This document shows positions 20,097 to 29,009 of a DNA stretch of 62,483 nt, piece after piece. The stretch's first letter is position 1; each line of letters begins with the position of its first letter. Made by a program: the position numbers and the translations under genes. The stretch is from Ruegeria sp. Alg231-54 (GTDB lineage: Bacteria > Pseudomonadota > Alphaproteobacteria > Rhodobacterales > Rhodobacteraceae): positions 30,621 through 93,103 of the forward strand of contig NZ_FREZ01000015.1 in NCBI RefSeq assembly GCF_900143525.1, written 5' to 3'. The notes beneath the pieces were generated by a model, which saw only the letters and a program-made list of their open reading frames with translations, had not been told where the DNA came from and made no database searches.

Positions 20097-21082
20097 GCGG
20101 CGGCCTCTTTCGGTTGGATCAGCGCGCCGGTCTGTTTGAAACAACGCGTCGAGAACAAAACCTTGTGCTGCGCGCCAAACAGGTCCGGCAGCGCGCGCGC
20201 ACTGGCCAGAATCTCCAGCGCTTCGCTGCGGGTGCGGGCGTGGATCATTGAGTAAAGGCGATAAGGCCAGACCCCTTCGACCGGACACCGTTCATAGCAC
20301 AAGGTCACACCGGGGTGGGCTGCAAGGGCAGGACCGGCGGCGTCGATCTGTTCGGATGGCAAGTCCCAGACAACCATTGCGTTGGCTGACCATCCGAGCG
20401 CACGGTGGCGCACGATCACGCCCAGGCGCGAGATGATACCGGCTCTGTGCAGTACCTCGATCCGATCCATCACACCCGCAGCGTCGCGACCTATTGACTG
20501 GGCTAGTACGGCATAGGGTTCAGCGACCAGCGGCAAACCGGAACTAAGGGCTTGAAGCAACGCGCGATCGCCGTCTTTCAAGACCGATCGATCTATCTTG
20601 CGCGGGCTTGGAACGTTTCGGGTCTTGCCGGACATGCGAAACCCCAGATCCACGTTGAACGGACGAACCAACCGAAGGTCGAGAACCTGCAGCCCTGTGC
20701 GCTGGGCGATCCGAGCCAGCGTGTCATTTACATGCGCCCGGTCTGGACCGGTTGCCACGAACCAGAGGTTCCATTTGTCCTCGCGCTGGTAGTTATGGTT
20801 CACACCCGGTTCGGCGTCGATCATAGCGGCCACTTCTTCCAGGCGTTCACCCGGTGCAGCGACGGTGGCCAGAGTGCTGGCAGAAACCGCGCCAGGGGCA
20901 ATGGTCGCGCCGACTCTCGTAATCCGGCCGGTCGCCCGCATTCGGGCTAGGCGATCCAACACTTCAATCTCGTCCAGCCCCAACGTGAAAGCCAAAACCT
21001 GGAAAGGGCGGTCCGTTACCGGAAAATTGCGTTGAAATTCATCCAGTAGGCGGCGATCGATCGGGTCGGTGATATGTTCCAT
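20093..21082 (-). CDS. nirDL: NirDL fusion, sirohaem decarboxylase
   Basis: 329 residues, two Lrp-like modules fused. The first (1-165) has HNYQREDKWNLWFV, the second (175-325) CYERCPVEGVWPYRLYSMIH. Pseudomonas has separate nirD and nirL genes; fusion is known from Paracoccus-type clusters. Together with NirG and NirH it gives four decarboxylase modules. It lies 3 bases after nirF and overlaps nirG by 4. Confidence 0.92.
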   Translation of the reverse strand: MEHITDPIDRRLLDEFQRNFPVTDRPFQVLAFTLGLDEIEVLDRLARMRATGRITRVGATIAPGAVSASTLATVAAPGERLEEVAAMIDAEPGVNHNYQREDKWNLWFVATGPDRAHVNDTLARIAQRTGLQVLDLRLVRPFNVDLGFRMSGKTRNVPSPRKIDRSVLKDGDRALLQALSSGLPLVAEPYAVLAQSIGRDAAGVMDRIEVLHRAGIISRLGVIVRHRALGWSANAMVVWDLPSEQIDAAGPALAAHPGVTLCYERCPVEGVWPYRLYSMIHARTRSEALEILASARALPDLFGAQHKVLFSTRCFKQTGALIQPKEAAA

Positions 21083-21085
21083 CGC

Positions 21086-22231
21086 CTACAGTCCCGTTTT
21101 GTGCGCGCGGGCGGTGAAGAAGATGCCAGATGGGCTGTCCGCTTCTATCTCACGCAGCTTTTCGAAGTTGTGCGTGTCGTAAACCATGACTTTGTTGGCA
21201 TCTCGCACGCTGATCCAGACCTCATGCCCACGCGGGGTGAACTCCATATGCAGCACGGCAGGCCCGGGTTTGAACTCGTGGATGATCTCTTTGCTGACAC
21301 TGTCGATCACCTGGATCGTGTCGTTCAGCGGGTGGGCAAAGTTCACCCAGACCTCTCGCCCGTCCGGTCGCGACATGGCAAAGACAGGCTGGCCATGGGT
21401 TTGGGTGCGCCCGGTTTCCGTCAGGGTATCGGCGTCGATCCAGAGCACCTCGTGATGGCCGACGGCGGGCAGCACAAACTCGCGCCCGGTTAGTGCCCAG
21501 CCTTCCAGATGGGGCATCTTGTAGACGGGCATCTCTTCCTGACCACGACCATAGCCGGGTAACACGCGGATCGGTTCGGGGTTGTCGGCCCAGAGGTCCA
21601 GCGCTGTCAGCCCGTCTTCGCCGAATAGCCCGGTGATGTAGGTCCGACCATTGGCGGTGATAAGCGCGTCGTAGGGGTTCTTGCCCATGTCGAAGATCTT
21701 GGTGATTTGCGGCTTGCCCGCCGAGAAATCGGCAATCCAAGTCTCGCCCGTGTCCCACATCGTGAACACAAACCGACGGCCCGGCGCATCGACCAGACCG
21801 ATGGTTTTGCTATCGGTGGGGATGTTGACAACCATTTCAAGCGTATCGGCATCAAAGACTCGCACACCGCCGGGTTCATAATTCGATACGGCTACCAATT
21901 GGCCGTCATCCGAAATCGCGCCGCCAATAGCATTGCCCGCCTGCACGACTCTGTTCACGATCTGGCGTGTGACGATATCGACCTTGGTCAGGCCCCCATC
22001 ACGGCCAAAAACATAGGCAAAGCGTTCATCAGGGGAATAGACCAGCGAGGCATGGGACAGGTCGCCCAGCCCTTCGATCCGCGCCAGCGCGACACGGTCT
22101 GATTGATCAATCAGCAAGACCGAGCCCTTGGCCCGTTCGATCACCAGGCCTAAGTCGCCGGTGGCGGTGGGTTCGGCTTGCGCCGTTGTCATCATCAGGA
22201 TGGCCGCGAGACCAAGGAAAAAGTGTTTCAT
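21086..22231 (-). CDS. nirF: NirF, haem d1 biosynthesis dehydrogenase
   Basis: 381 residues from ATG 22231, which overlaps the nirC stop by 4 bases. A cleavable signal peptide (FFLGLAAILMMTTAQA) is present, with no lipobox Cys, unlike the lipoprotein form in Pseudomonas. The rest is a d1-type beta-propeller like NirS without the haem c domain. NirF acts in the periplasm late in haem d1 formation. A longer upstream frame lies inside nirC and is not used. Confidence 0.93.
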   Translation of the reverse strand: MKHFFLGLAAILMMTTAQAEPTATGDLGLVIERAKGSVLLIDQSDRVALARIEGLGDLSHASLVYSPDERFAYVFGRDGGLTKVDIVTRQIVNRVVQAGNAIGGAISDDGQLVAVSNYEPGGVRVFDADTLEMVVNIPTDSKTIGLVDAPGRRFVFTMWDTGETWIADFSAGKPQITKIFDMGKNPYDALITANGRTYITGLFGEDGLTALDLWADNPEPIRVLPGYGRGQEEMPVYKMPHLEGWALTGREFVLPAVGHHEVLWIDADTLTETGRTQTHGQPVFAMSRPDGREVWVNFAHPLNDTIQVIDSVSKEIIHEFKPGPAVLHMEFTPRGHEVWISVRDANKVMVYDTHNFEKLREIEADSPSGIFFTARAHKTGL

Positions 22232-22578
22232 TGTTCCTCCTGTTCCAGCAGGTAATGGGCGATCCATTCGGCCTCTTCTTCGCTGATCAGGGGCCGCCAC
22301 GGGGGCATTGCAGTGCCGGGGATACCGTCAAGGATGACGTAGGTCAGAACACTTGCATCGTAATGCTCCAACGATTTGGGCCGCAGATCCGGCCCAAGAC
22401 CGCCTTTCAGAGACAACCCGTGGCAAGAGCCGCAATCCTGATGCACAAGCCGTTTCAGCGCGTTGCCATCAAGCACATCGGCGGCAAGGGCCGACGTTGC
22501 GATGAGGACGACCGTTGTGAGTAAAGCGCGTGAGGCCCATGCCGGAAGCCCGCCATTCGATTGGACAACACTAACCAT
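22228..22578 (-). CDS. nirC: NirC, cytochrome c55x
   Basis: 116 residues with a signal peptide (about 15-33) and one haem c site, CGSCH at 49-53. A methionine ligand candidate lies in GTAMPPW. NirC is a small periplasmic cytochrome that can give electrons to NirS or take part in d1 maturation. It overlaps nirE by 8 bases and nirF by 4. Confidence 0.92.
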   Translation of the reverse strand: MVSVVQSNGGLPAWASRALLTTVVLIATSALAADVLDGNALKRLVHQDCGSCHGLSLKGGLGPDLRPKSLEHYDASVLTYVILDGIPGTAMPPWRPLISEEEAEWIAHYLLEQEEQ

Positions 22579-23338
22579 GGGCCTGCTCCAGCAGGTTCGT
22601 CACGGGTTGATCCGCATAAAGGGTAACCACTTGCCCGACGATAAACAGCGTCGGGGCCTTCAGATCCGCCTCGCGCACATCCGCCGCCAATTTGTCCAGT
22701 CTTGAAACAAGCCGACGCTCGTCTGGGGTTGTCGCTTTGCCTACGGCCAAAACAGGCGTCGAGCCAGGCAGGTTTTCCGTCATCAGGCCCATGGCGATCT
22801 GACCGATATTTGCGACTCCCATGTAGATGACTAGCGTCGCGTCAGGATCGGCCAGCCGTTTCCAATCCAGGTCCAGCACTTTGTCGGCTTGCCTGTGACC
22901 GGTGACATATTGAACTGATGTTGCCAGGCCGCGATGGGTCAGCGGCACCCCAGTGGAACTGGATGCCCCCTGTGCCGCTGTGATGCCTGGCGCGTATTCA
23001 ATGGCGATACCGTGGGCCATCAGATACGCGGCCTCTTCAGAGCCGCGGCCAAAGATCATCGGGTCGCCACCTTTCAAACGCGCTACGGTGTGACCAGCGC
23101 GGGCCTCTTTTACCAGAATGTCATTGATCCGATCTTGCGGCACCGTATGGCACTTGGGCTCTTTGCCGACCGGGATCAGCCGCGCGCCGGGGGCATGCAG
23201 GTCCAGAATGTCGGCCGAAACCAGCCGGTCATAAACAACCACATCGGCCTCTTGCAGCATGCGCAGTGCGCGCAGGGTCATGAGTTCGGGGTCGCCGGGA
23301 CCGGCACCAATCAGAAAAACCTTACCGCTCATGTGCAA
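22571..23338 (-). CDS. nirE: NirE, uroporphyrinogen-III C-methyltransferase
   Basis: 255 residues, a stand-alone SUMT. It carries VFLIGAGPGDPELMTLRA at the N-terminus, RLKGGDPMIFGRGSEEA and GVPLTHRG in the middle, and PTLFIVGQVV at the end. It methylates uroporphyrinogen III at C2 and C7 to precorrin-2, the entry to haem d1. It is the first gene of the nirECFDLGHJN unit and starts 114 bases downstream of the box at 23453-23466. A second ATG two codons in is an alternative start. Confidence 0.93.
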   Translation of the reverse strand: MHMSGKVFLIGAGPGDPELMTLRALRMLQEADVVVYDRLVSADILDLHAPGARLIPVGKEPKCHTVPQDRINDILVKEARAGHTVARLKGGDPMIFGRGSEEAAYLMAHGIAIEYAPGITAAQGASSSTGVPLTHRGLATSVQYVTGHRQADKVLDLDWKRLADPDATLVIYMGVANIGQIAMGLMTENLPGSTPVLAVGKATTPDERRLVSRLDKLAADVREADLKAPTLFIVGQVVTLYADQPVTNLLEQAHG

Positions 23339-23452
23339 ACTCGCTTGGTCTGAATGTCTTCGAAACCCGGGTCCATTCGGCGAATTGAGGACGTCGCTGG
23401 GCCAACCGGGCGTGTCATGCTGGTAGGTTTGCGCATTAACTGCGCTGTTTCC

Positions 23453-23466
23453 TTGACTAAAGTTAA
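23453..23466 (-). promoter_or_regulatory. Dnr/NNR-type box of the nirE operon
   Basis: TTGAC-TAAA-GTTAA in the plus direction, a near-perfect 5-4-5 inverted repeat. It abuts the terminator hairpin of the upstream nirS unit and lies 114 bases before nirE, so haem d1 synthesis has its own promoter. Confidence 0.75.
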
Positions 23467-23493
23467 GGAGCGCGGGATTTGCGCCCGCGCTCC
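23467..23493 (-). terminator. hairpin ending the nirS-nirT-cupredoxin unit
   Basis: A perfect 10-bp stem (GGAGCGCGGG pairs with CCCGCGCTCC) with a 7-base loop lies 29 bases after the cupredoxin stop. In the minus direction it is followed by TTAACTTT, which is also the nirE box. Confidence 0.75.
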
Positions 23494-23522
23494 TTTCTTT
23501 CTGCCTGTATTTTTGCCTCGGC

Positions 23523-23924
23523 TCAGGGTTCGACTGTGATCATTCCGATCATGTTCTGTGTTTCCCAATGCGGGCCGCACAGGTATTCCTGCGGACCCGG
23601 GGTAAGGAAGGTAATCTCGACCGTTTCTTCAGGGAACAACCGGTCGCTTTCCGGCTTGCCGCCATCCTTCATCAAGACCGAGTGGCTGGTCCGCTTGTCG
23701 ACATTGACCCAGCGGACAGTGGTGCCGGCCTTCACGGTCAGTTCGGATGGGCAGAAGTTGTACTTGTACATCAGCACCACCTCGGCATCCTCGACCGCCG
23801 AGGTTGGCTGGCCAAAAAGCGTGAGATAACGGTCTTCGGCTTCGGCGCACAGCTCGGCAGTGTCCTCGGCCCATACTGGCGCGGACAGAAAAAGCAGGGC
23901 AGGAAGAAGGTGTTGGGGTTTCAT
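23523..23924 (-). CDS. cupredoxin (blue copper protein) of the nirS unit
   Basis: 133 residues from ATG 23924 with a signal peptide (LLPALLFLSAPVWA). It has the plastocyanin-like core (CPSELTVKAGTTVRWVNVDK) and type-1 copper ligands: His in TSHSVLM, then Cys and His in EYLCGPHW, with Met in QNMIGM. It is probably a periplasmic electron carrier, here placed directly after the NapC/NirT-type gene and nirS, so donation to NirS or NosZ is a reasonable inference. It is not a standard azurin or pseudoazurin by sequence. A further upstream frame is rejected because it overlaps the preceding gene. Confidence 0.8.
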   Translation of the reverse strand: MKPQHLLPALLFLSAPVWAEDTAELCAEAEDRYLTLFGQPTSAVEDAEVVLMYKYNFCPSELTVKAGTTVRWVNVDKRTSHSVLMKDGGKPESDRLFPEETVEITFLTPGPQEYLCGPHWETQNMIGMITVEP

Positions 23925-23952
23925 CGTCCAAGTCTCCTTTCCAAAATGGGGT

Positions 23953-23973
23953 GGGGCCGGAGTGCCCGGCCCC
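23953..23973 (-). terminator. GC-rich hairpin between nirT-like and cupredoxin genes
   Basis: GGGGCCGG and CCGGCCCC form an 8-bp stem with a 5-base loop, just after the nirT-like stop. It has no U tract, so it may act as an RNA stabiliser or attenuator rather than a full stop. Confidence 0.5.
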
Positions 23974-23979
23974 GATCTG

Positions 23980-25767
23980 TTATTGTTTGACCACGTTGAT
24001 GAAGGCGGCGTCGTCGTCCAATGCCAGGCTGGTGTCCAGCGTGACATGGTGGAACCGGGCGGCGGCGAAATCGTCATGGATCGCAAAACCAACCGTATAG
24101 GTCTGGCCGGGCTCGAGCGGGACGTCACCCGGCGCGCCCGAGTTCAGCGGCCGGGTAAAGACCACGGTCCACATGCCACCGGACAGGTTCGCCGAGGCGG
24201 CGATTTCACCGTCATTGACCACGCGCTGTTCCAGCAGATAGCCGTTTGTCGCGCTGCCATCGGCGTAGACGCGCATCAGGTCTAGATAGGTGCCATCGGC
24301 CAGGTACTGCTCGATCTGTGCTACGGCCTCCAGCTTGTCCCAACCGCCTAGTGCTTTGCCACGGCGGCCTTTGATTTCGACATCCGTGCGGCTTTCGCTG
24401 ATGTATTTGGTCACGGTGTCCTGCGCGGACATGCGACCTGCGACGTCGCCATTGGCGGCAATCGCATCCGCGCCAGGGTCAAAGGGCATATAGCTGTTGT
24501 CGGCGTGGCACGAAGCCCAGCAGCCTACCTGATCACCCAACTCGATTCCGGTGCCGGTGATCATCATGGCGACCTTTATCTGGTTGTCGGGATCCATTTT
24601 GCCGCCATCCACGAAGGGAGCAGGGTTGTGGCCTGCATCCGGCCATTGCAGGCGGACATACAGGTTTTCGTCATCATATGCTGCCTGAACGGTTGCGTCG
24701 ATTACGCCGCGTTTGCCGGGGATCGGTGTCGGTTCCAATTCGCCGCCTGCAACAATCTTGTTGCCGATCGTGTCCAGCTCTTTGGCGTGGCAGGTTGTAC
24801 ACTGGTCTCCACCTTTGGTCAGAGGACGGGCACCACCGTGGAATTTACCGTTCTGGACCCATTCAAACGAAGCCTGACCGGGGTAGAACAGTTTCAAATC
24901 GGCGGTGGCAACGGCGTTCCAGTCGATATCCGTGCCGACATCATCACCACCCCCGCTTGCGGGCGCTGCGGCTTCCTCACCGTTGGATTTGGCGCGTTCT
25001 TCGGCCACGGCCGCATCCACCGCGGCTGCGATCTGAGCCTGCACGGCTTCATGCCGCGCCTGATTGGCGGCTTTCTCGGTTTCGGATTCTGCAGCTTCCT
25101 TGGCTTCGATCCGTTCAAGGCTCGCCATATATTCCGGCGGGATCTGGCGGATAAAGTCCGGGTTCGGCGCTTCAAGCTCTTCCAGATACTCTTCGTCGGC
25201 CCGATCGCGGGCGTCCGAGTGCGCAATCCCCTTGTGACAGTCGATACAGGTTTGGCCCACAGTCATCGCGTTAAGGTGCTGTTGACGTGCGCGGGGTTTC
25301 TGGAATTCAGGCATCATCGATTCAAAGTCGTGGCAGTTGCGGCATTCACGCGAGTCGGTGGCTTTCATCCGCTCCCATTCGTTCATGGCCAGATGTACGC
25401 GTTTGGCTTCGAACTTTTCGCGGGTGTTGATGGTGCCAACCACCTTGCCGTACAGCTCTTTGGACGCCTTGATCTTGCGGATCATCTTGTGGGTCCAGTC
25501 CTTCGGCACGTGGCAGTCAGAACAGACCGCACCGACACCGGACCGGTTCACGTCATGGATCGTGCCGGTGTATTCTTCGTAGACAAAATCGCGCATCTCG
25601 TGACAAGAGATACAGAAATCTTTGGTGTTGGTGGCTTCCATGGCGGTGTTGAATCCGCCCCAGAAGATGATGCCGCCGACAAAGGCTGCGGCAATACCGG
25701 CCACGGGCATTCCCCACAGGAAATACCGGCGCCAGATCGGTTTTTTCTTATCCGGTTCGGAAGTCAT
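23980..25767 (-). CDS. NapC/NirT-type tetrahaem cytochrome fused to a haem-binding domain
   Basis: 595 residues from ATG 25767 ([20 protein letters not shown]). One N-terminal membrane anchor (about 15-38) and four CxxCH sites (52-56, 82-86, 142-146, 174-178) make a NapC/NirT quinol dehydrogenase. After an Ala/Glu-rich, probably helical linker (about 215-275) comes a second module with CTTCH at 323-327 and an unusual CWASCH (CX3CH) at 416-421. It resembles the ethylbenzene dehydrogenase-type haem-binding domain (PF09459). NapC/NirT proteins carry electrons from quinol to periplasmic reductases, here presumably NirS. The fusion makes it about three times the usual length. It lies between nirS and the cupredoxin. 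Confidence 0.85.
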   Translation of the reverse strand: MTSEPDKKKPIWRRYFLWGMPVAGIAAAFVGGIIFWGGFNTAMEATNTKDFCISCHEMRDFVYEEYTGTIHDVNRSGVGAVCSDCHVPKDWTHKMIRKIKASKELYGKVVGTINTREKFEAKRVHLAMNEWERMKATDSRECRNCHDFESMMPEFQKPRARQQHLNAMTVGQTCIDCHKGIAHSDARDRADEEYLEELEAPNPDFIRQIPPEYMASLERIEAKEAAESETEKAANQARHEAVQAQIAAAVDAAVAEERAKSNGEEAAAPASGGGDDVGTDIDWNAVATADLKLFYPGQASFEWVQNGKFHGGARPLTKGGDQCTTCHAKELDTIGNKIVAGGELEPTPIPGKRGVIDATVQAAYDDENLYVRLQWPDAGHNPAPFVDGGKMDPDNQIKVAMMITGTGIELGDQVGCWASCHADNSYMPFDPGADAIAANGDVAGRMSAQDTVTKYISESRTDVEIKGRRGKALGGWDKLEAVAQIEQYLADGTYLDLMRVYADGSATNGYLLEQRVVNDGEIAASANLSGGMWTVVFTRPLNSGAPGDVPLEPGQTYTVGFAIHDDFAAARFHHVTLDTSLALDDDAAFINVVKQ

Positions 25768-25841
25768 GTCCGGGCTCCGTTTTGGCTGTCTTGTCTGGCC
25801 TTGGATGGCAGGCCGGTGAGTTTGGCTGAGTGAACAAACGA

Positions 25842-25872
25842 GGAAAGGGCGGGCGAGGGGCCCGCCCTTTCC
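25842..25872 (-). terminator. strong hairpin between nirS and the nirT-like gene
   Basis: A perfect 13-bp stem (GGAAAGGGCGGGC pairs with GCCCGCCCTTTCC) with a 5-base loop, 19 bases after the nirS stop. It would let nirS mRNA accumulate above the genes downstream. The minus-strand flank (TCGTTTGTTC) is only weakly U-rich, so read-through is likely. Confidence 0.75.
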
Positions 25873-25891
25873 GAAGTTGGTAGAGAACCCG

Positions 25892-27568
25892 TCAGGTGAC
25901 GTGGTTCGACCGGTTGTAGACGTTGAATTTTCCGGTCGGTGCAAACAGCCCCTTCACGCGGCCGATCTCTTCCAGCGTCTTGGCGTCGTAGATCACGATC
26001 TCACCGTTCGCTTCTTTCGAGGTCGAGCGGTTCCACTTGGAAACCCAAACCTCGGAACCGTCCTGGTTGAACTCGAAGTGGACGGCGACGTTGCCTTCCT
26101 CTTCTGTGATCTGGATCGTTTTCACGATCTCACCGGTTGCCTTGTCGATGACCTGCACCGATTGCTGAACCTCAGGCTCGGGGTGCTTGGTCTGGTCGGC
26201 CCAGATATAGTCCGATTCCGGGTGTGTCCGAATGAACAGACCGGGTCCGTCGGTTTCCACCTCGTAGCAGACTTTCCAGGCGTCATCCGGACGACCTTCG
26301 GGGTCGTTGCCCCACACGGTGACAGTGCCTTCGCCCAAGTGGGTCGTACCGGCAACCGGGCCACAATTCGGGTCTTCCCAGTTGGCGCCCGGGCCGGGGT
26401 GCGGCAGCGGCGCCGTGTCGATCATGGCTTCCAACTTGTGGGTTTCGGTATCGACCACAACCATCTTGTTCGACGCGTTCGCGGCGATCTGGAAGTAACG
26501 GCCGGTTGGATCAAAGAACCCGTCATGCAGGAACTTGGCGCTGTCGATCTTGTCGATCCGCAGGTTGTCCAGGTCTGAGTAATCCACTTGCCAGAGCTGG
26601 CCGAGTTCTTTCACAGCTACGATCCAGGTTGGCTCGTTCGGAGTGGTGTAGATCGCGGCAACACGCGCCTCTTCCACATAGTCCCCGTCCACGTTGTAGC
26701 CTCGGGTCGAGACAACCTTCTTCGGTTCCATCGTTTCGGCATCGACGATTGCGAAGTGCGGCGGCCAATAGGCCCCACCGATCACGTATTTACCATCACC
26801 AGAAACGGCCACGTCGCGGGCGTCATAGCCAATGGTGACCTCGGCCACGAGCATATTCTCAGGGTTCTGCCACAGGTCGATCTTGGTCATCTTGCCGTCG
26901 CGGCCCATGGTGTACCAGAAGCGGCCAGGGTTTTCCGGCTCTTCCAATTTATGGTGCTCGGACGCTTTCAGAACGTGCACGGCATAGCCTGTCGGAATAT
27001 GCGCCAGCACTTCCTTGGTGTCGCCGTCGATCACAGCCACCTTGCCTACGTCACGTTCGATAACCACAAAGAAGTTTTCCCAGTTTCGGCCATGCAGCGG
27101 CTCGCTTGGGTAATCTTCGGGTTCGACATAGACCTTACGGGTCGCCATCATTTGCTCAAGCGACATTTCCGGCGGCTTGGGTGGCTCCATCTGGATATAG
27201 GTCGCCATATTGCTGATCTCGTCCTCGGACATCACGTCCGAGAAGTTGTTCATCCCGCCTTCGGTGCCCCATGCGATAATTTTTTCGAGCCGTTCCTGTC
27301 CTAGTTTGAGCGTGCCGGATTCGGTCACGGTGCCGTCGGCGTTTTTCGTTTCCACCAATGGTTCAAGGCTTTTGCCCGTCGCCCCTTTGCGCAACACGCC
27401 GTGACAGCCAGCGCAGCGTTCAAAGTACAATTGTTTTGACGATTCAAAGGCGTCCTTATCAAGGGTTGGCTCTTCGGCGAGTGTCGGAGCAGCGACGCTG
27501 CCCAGCAGCATCGCCAAACCGACCCCAAAGGCACGGCCAGTTTTTTTGTAGCTGATTCCAAGTGACAT
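25892..27568 (-). CDS. nirS: Cytochrome cd1 nitrite reductase NirS
   Basis: 558 residues from ATG 27568, preceded by GGAGAG. A signal peptide ([16 protein letters not shown]) is followed by the cytochrome c domain with CAGCH at 52-56, then the d1 eight-bladed propeller ([38 protein letters not shown]). It reduces nitrite to NO in the periplasm. Divergent from nnrS, with a perfect TTGAC-GAAA-GTCAA box 61 bases upstream of the start. An in-frame ATG further upstream would place the box inside the coding region and is less likely. Confidence 0.97.
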   Translation of the reverse strand: MSLGISYKKTGRAFGVGLAMLLGSVAAPTLAEEPTLDKDAFESSKQLYFERCAGCHGVLRKGATGKSLEPLVETKNADGTVTESGTLKLGQERLEKIIAWGTEGGMNNFSDVMSEDEISNMATYIQMEPPKPPEMSLEQMMATRKVYVEPEDYPSEPLHGRNWENFFVVIERDVGKVAVIDGDTKEVLAHIPTGYAVHVLKASEHHKLEEPENPGRFWYTMGRDGKMTKIDLWQNPENMLVAEVTIGYDARDVAVSGDGKYVIGGAYWPPHFAIVDAETMEPKKVVSTRGYNVDGDYVEEARVAAIYTTPNEPTWIVAVKELGQLWQVDYSDLDNLRIDKIDSAKFLHDGFFDPTGRYFQIAANASNKMVVVDTETHKLEAMIDTAPLPHPGPGANWEDPNCGPVAGTTHLGEGTVTVWGNDPEGRPDDAWKVCYEVETDGPGLFIRTHPESDYIWADQTKHPEPEVQQSVQVIDKATGEIVKTIQITEEEGNVAVHFEFNQDGSEVWVSKWNRSTSKEANGEIVIYDAKTLEEIGRVKGLFAPTGKFNVYNRSNHVT

Positions 27569-27629
27569 GATCACTCTCCATTTGCTGGTGAGGCAGGGCC
27601 AAGGTTGGCGCATCGCAGCCTTCGGCTCC

Positions 27630-27643
27630 TTGACGAAAGTCAA
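27630..27643 (-). promoter_or_regulatory. Dnr/NNR-type box of nirS
   Basis: TTGAC-GAAA-GTCAA, a perfect 5-4-5 palindrome, ending 61 bases before the nirS start. This is the best copy in the window. It resembles the NNR sites I recall for Paracoccus nirS. Confidence 0.8.
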
Positions 27644-27734
27644 CGGATGGGGCGTAAACCGGGGTAGAGATGCAAAAATTTGCCCCAAAAAACCTCAGAA
27701 AATCTGTGTTTTAGGGGCATGTTTTCCGCCGGTT

Positions 27735-27748
27735 TTGATTTTGGTTAA
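27735..27748 (+). promoter_or_regulatory. Dnr/FNR-type box of nnrS
   Basis: TTGAT-TTTG-GTTAA ends 55 bases before the nnrS ATG. The flanking bases (GCCGGT before, G after) match those of the norC box, so the two promoters share an extended element. Confidence 0.7.
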
Positions 27749-27803
27749 GTGCCGTGAACAAGCAGGCTGCTAGGGCTTGGAAAAACGACCTAGGAGAGCA
27801 GCC

Positions 27804-28982
27804 ATGCCCGCAGTCATCACCCGTATTTTTGGTGAGGGGTTCCGCGTGTTTTTTCTGTCCGCCGGGCTGTATGGCCTTTTTGTCGGACTAGTCTGGGGAT
27901 TGTGGCTGACGGTGCCTTACATGGCGCCGGATTACGGCATGACGCCGCCTATGTGGCATGCGCATGAGATGATCTTTGGCTATGCCACTGCAGCGCTGGG
28001 CGGGTTCTTTCTGACGGCGGTGCCAAACTGGACCGGTGCACCTGACGCGCGCGCGCGGTTCATCGCCCTTGCGGCAGGGGTATGGCTGGCAGGCCGGATG
28101 GCAATGTGGTTTTCCGGTATGCTGCCGCCGGTTATGGTTGCCGTGATCGACCTTGCGTTTGTTCCGATCCTTGCAGCCAAGATAGCGACGCAATTGATCC
28201 GTCGGCCGAAACCGCAGAACATGATTTTCCTACTGTTGCTCAGCCTGATCTGGATCGCGGACTTGCTGACTCATTTTGAGTGGATCGGAATGACGGATGA
28301 CACGTTGCAATCCGGGCTGCGGATGGGTTTGCTGGCGCTCTGCGCGATGATAGCCATTCTGGGCGGGCGGATCACGCCGGCTTTTACCCGCAACGCCATG
28401 AAACGCGCCGGGGTGTCTGAGGCTGACTGGCCCGTTTCCGTCGGTGCGCTGAACAAGGCCGGAATGGGATTGTCGCTTATCCTGCCGCTAAGCGTTCTGG
28501 CATCAGGCGATTGGGAAATTGCCGGGGCTGTTGCCCTAACGTTGGGCGTTGTGCAAATCCTGCGCATGGCTCGGTGGCGGACAATTTGGGCTGCGCGTGA
28601 ACCGATCCTGCTGGCGCTGCATCTGGGGTTGGGCATGCTGGCACTGGGTCTGATCCTGTGGGGCTTGGCGGTGCTGGGTCTTGGCAATGAGGTTGCCGCC
28701 CTGCATGTCCTGGGTATCGGTTGCGTAGGTGGCATGACACTGGCGGTCATGAGTCGCGCCGCGCTCGGACATAGCGGTCGCGCGCTGGTCGCACCCGGAC
28801 CGATGGTTGTGGCCTATGGATTGATGGCGGCGGCGGCGCTGTCGCGTTGGATCGGGGCCGAGATGGACACGGGCTATTTGGTCGCAATGCTGTTGTCTGA
28901 CGGTCTGTGGGTCACGGCTTTTGCGCTGTATCTGGTTGCGATGTGGCCCGCATTGACAAGACCGCGCGCGAAGCAAGACTAG
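27804..28982 (+). CDS. nnrS: NnrS family haem-copper membrane protein
   Basis: 392 residues from ATG 27804 (AGGAGAG upstream), with about twelve hydrophobic segments. The N-terminal MWHAHEMIFGYATAAL and FFLTAVPNWTG and central RITPAFTRN are NnrS family signatures with the haem-ligand histidines. NnrS genes are induced by NO and help cells tolerate nitrosative stress; the biochemical role is not settled. It is divergent from nirS, with its own box in the shared 235-base intergenic region. Confidence 0.92.
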   Translation: MPAVITRIFGEGFRVFFLSAGLYGLFVGLVWGLWLTVPYMAPDYGMTPPMWHAHEMIFGYATAALGGFFLTAVPNWTGAPDARARFIALAAGVWLAGRMAMWFSGMLPPVMVAVIDLAFVPILAAKIATQLIRRPKPQNMIFLLLLSLIWIADLLTHFEWIGMTDDTLQSGLRMGLLALCAMIAILGGRITPAFTRNAMKRAGVSEADWPVSVGALNKAGMGLSLILPLSVLASGDWEIAGAVALTLGVVQILRMARWRTIWAAREPILLALHLGLGMLALGLILWGLAVLGLGNEVAALHVLGIGCVGGMTLAVMSRAALGHSGRALVAPGPMVVAYGLMAAAALSRWIGAEMDTGYLVAMLLSDGLWVTAFALYLVAMWPALTRPRAKQD

Positions 28983-29009
28983 GTACCTTATCGTTTCAAA
29001 CGATCGAAA

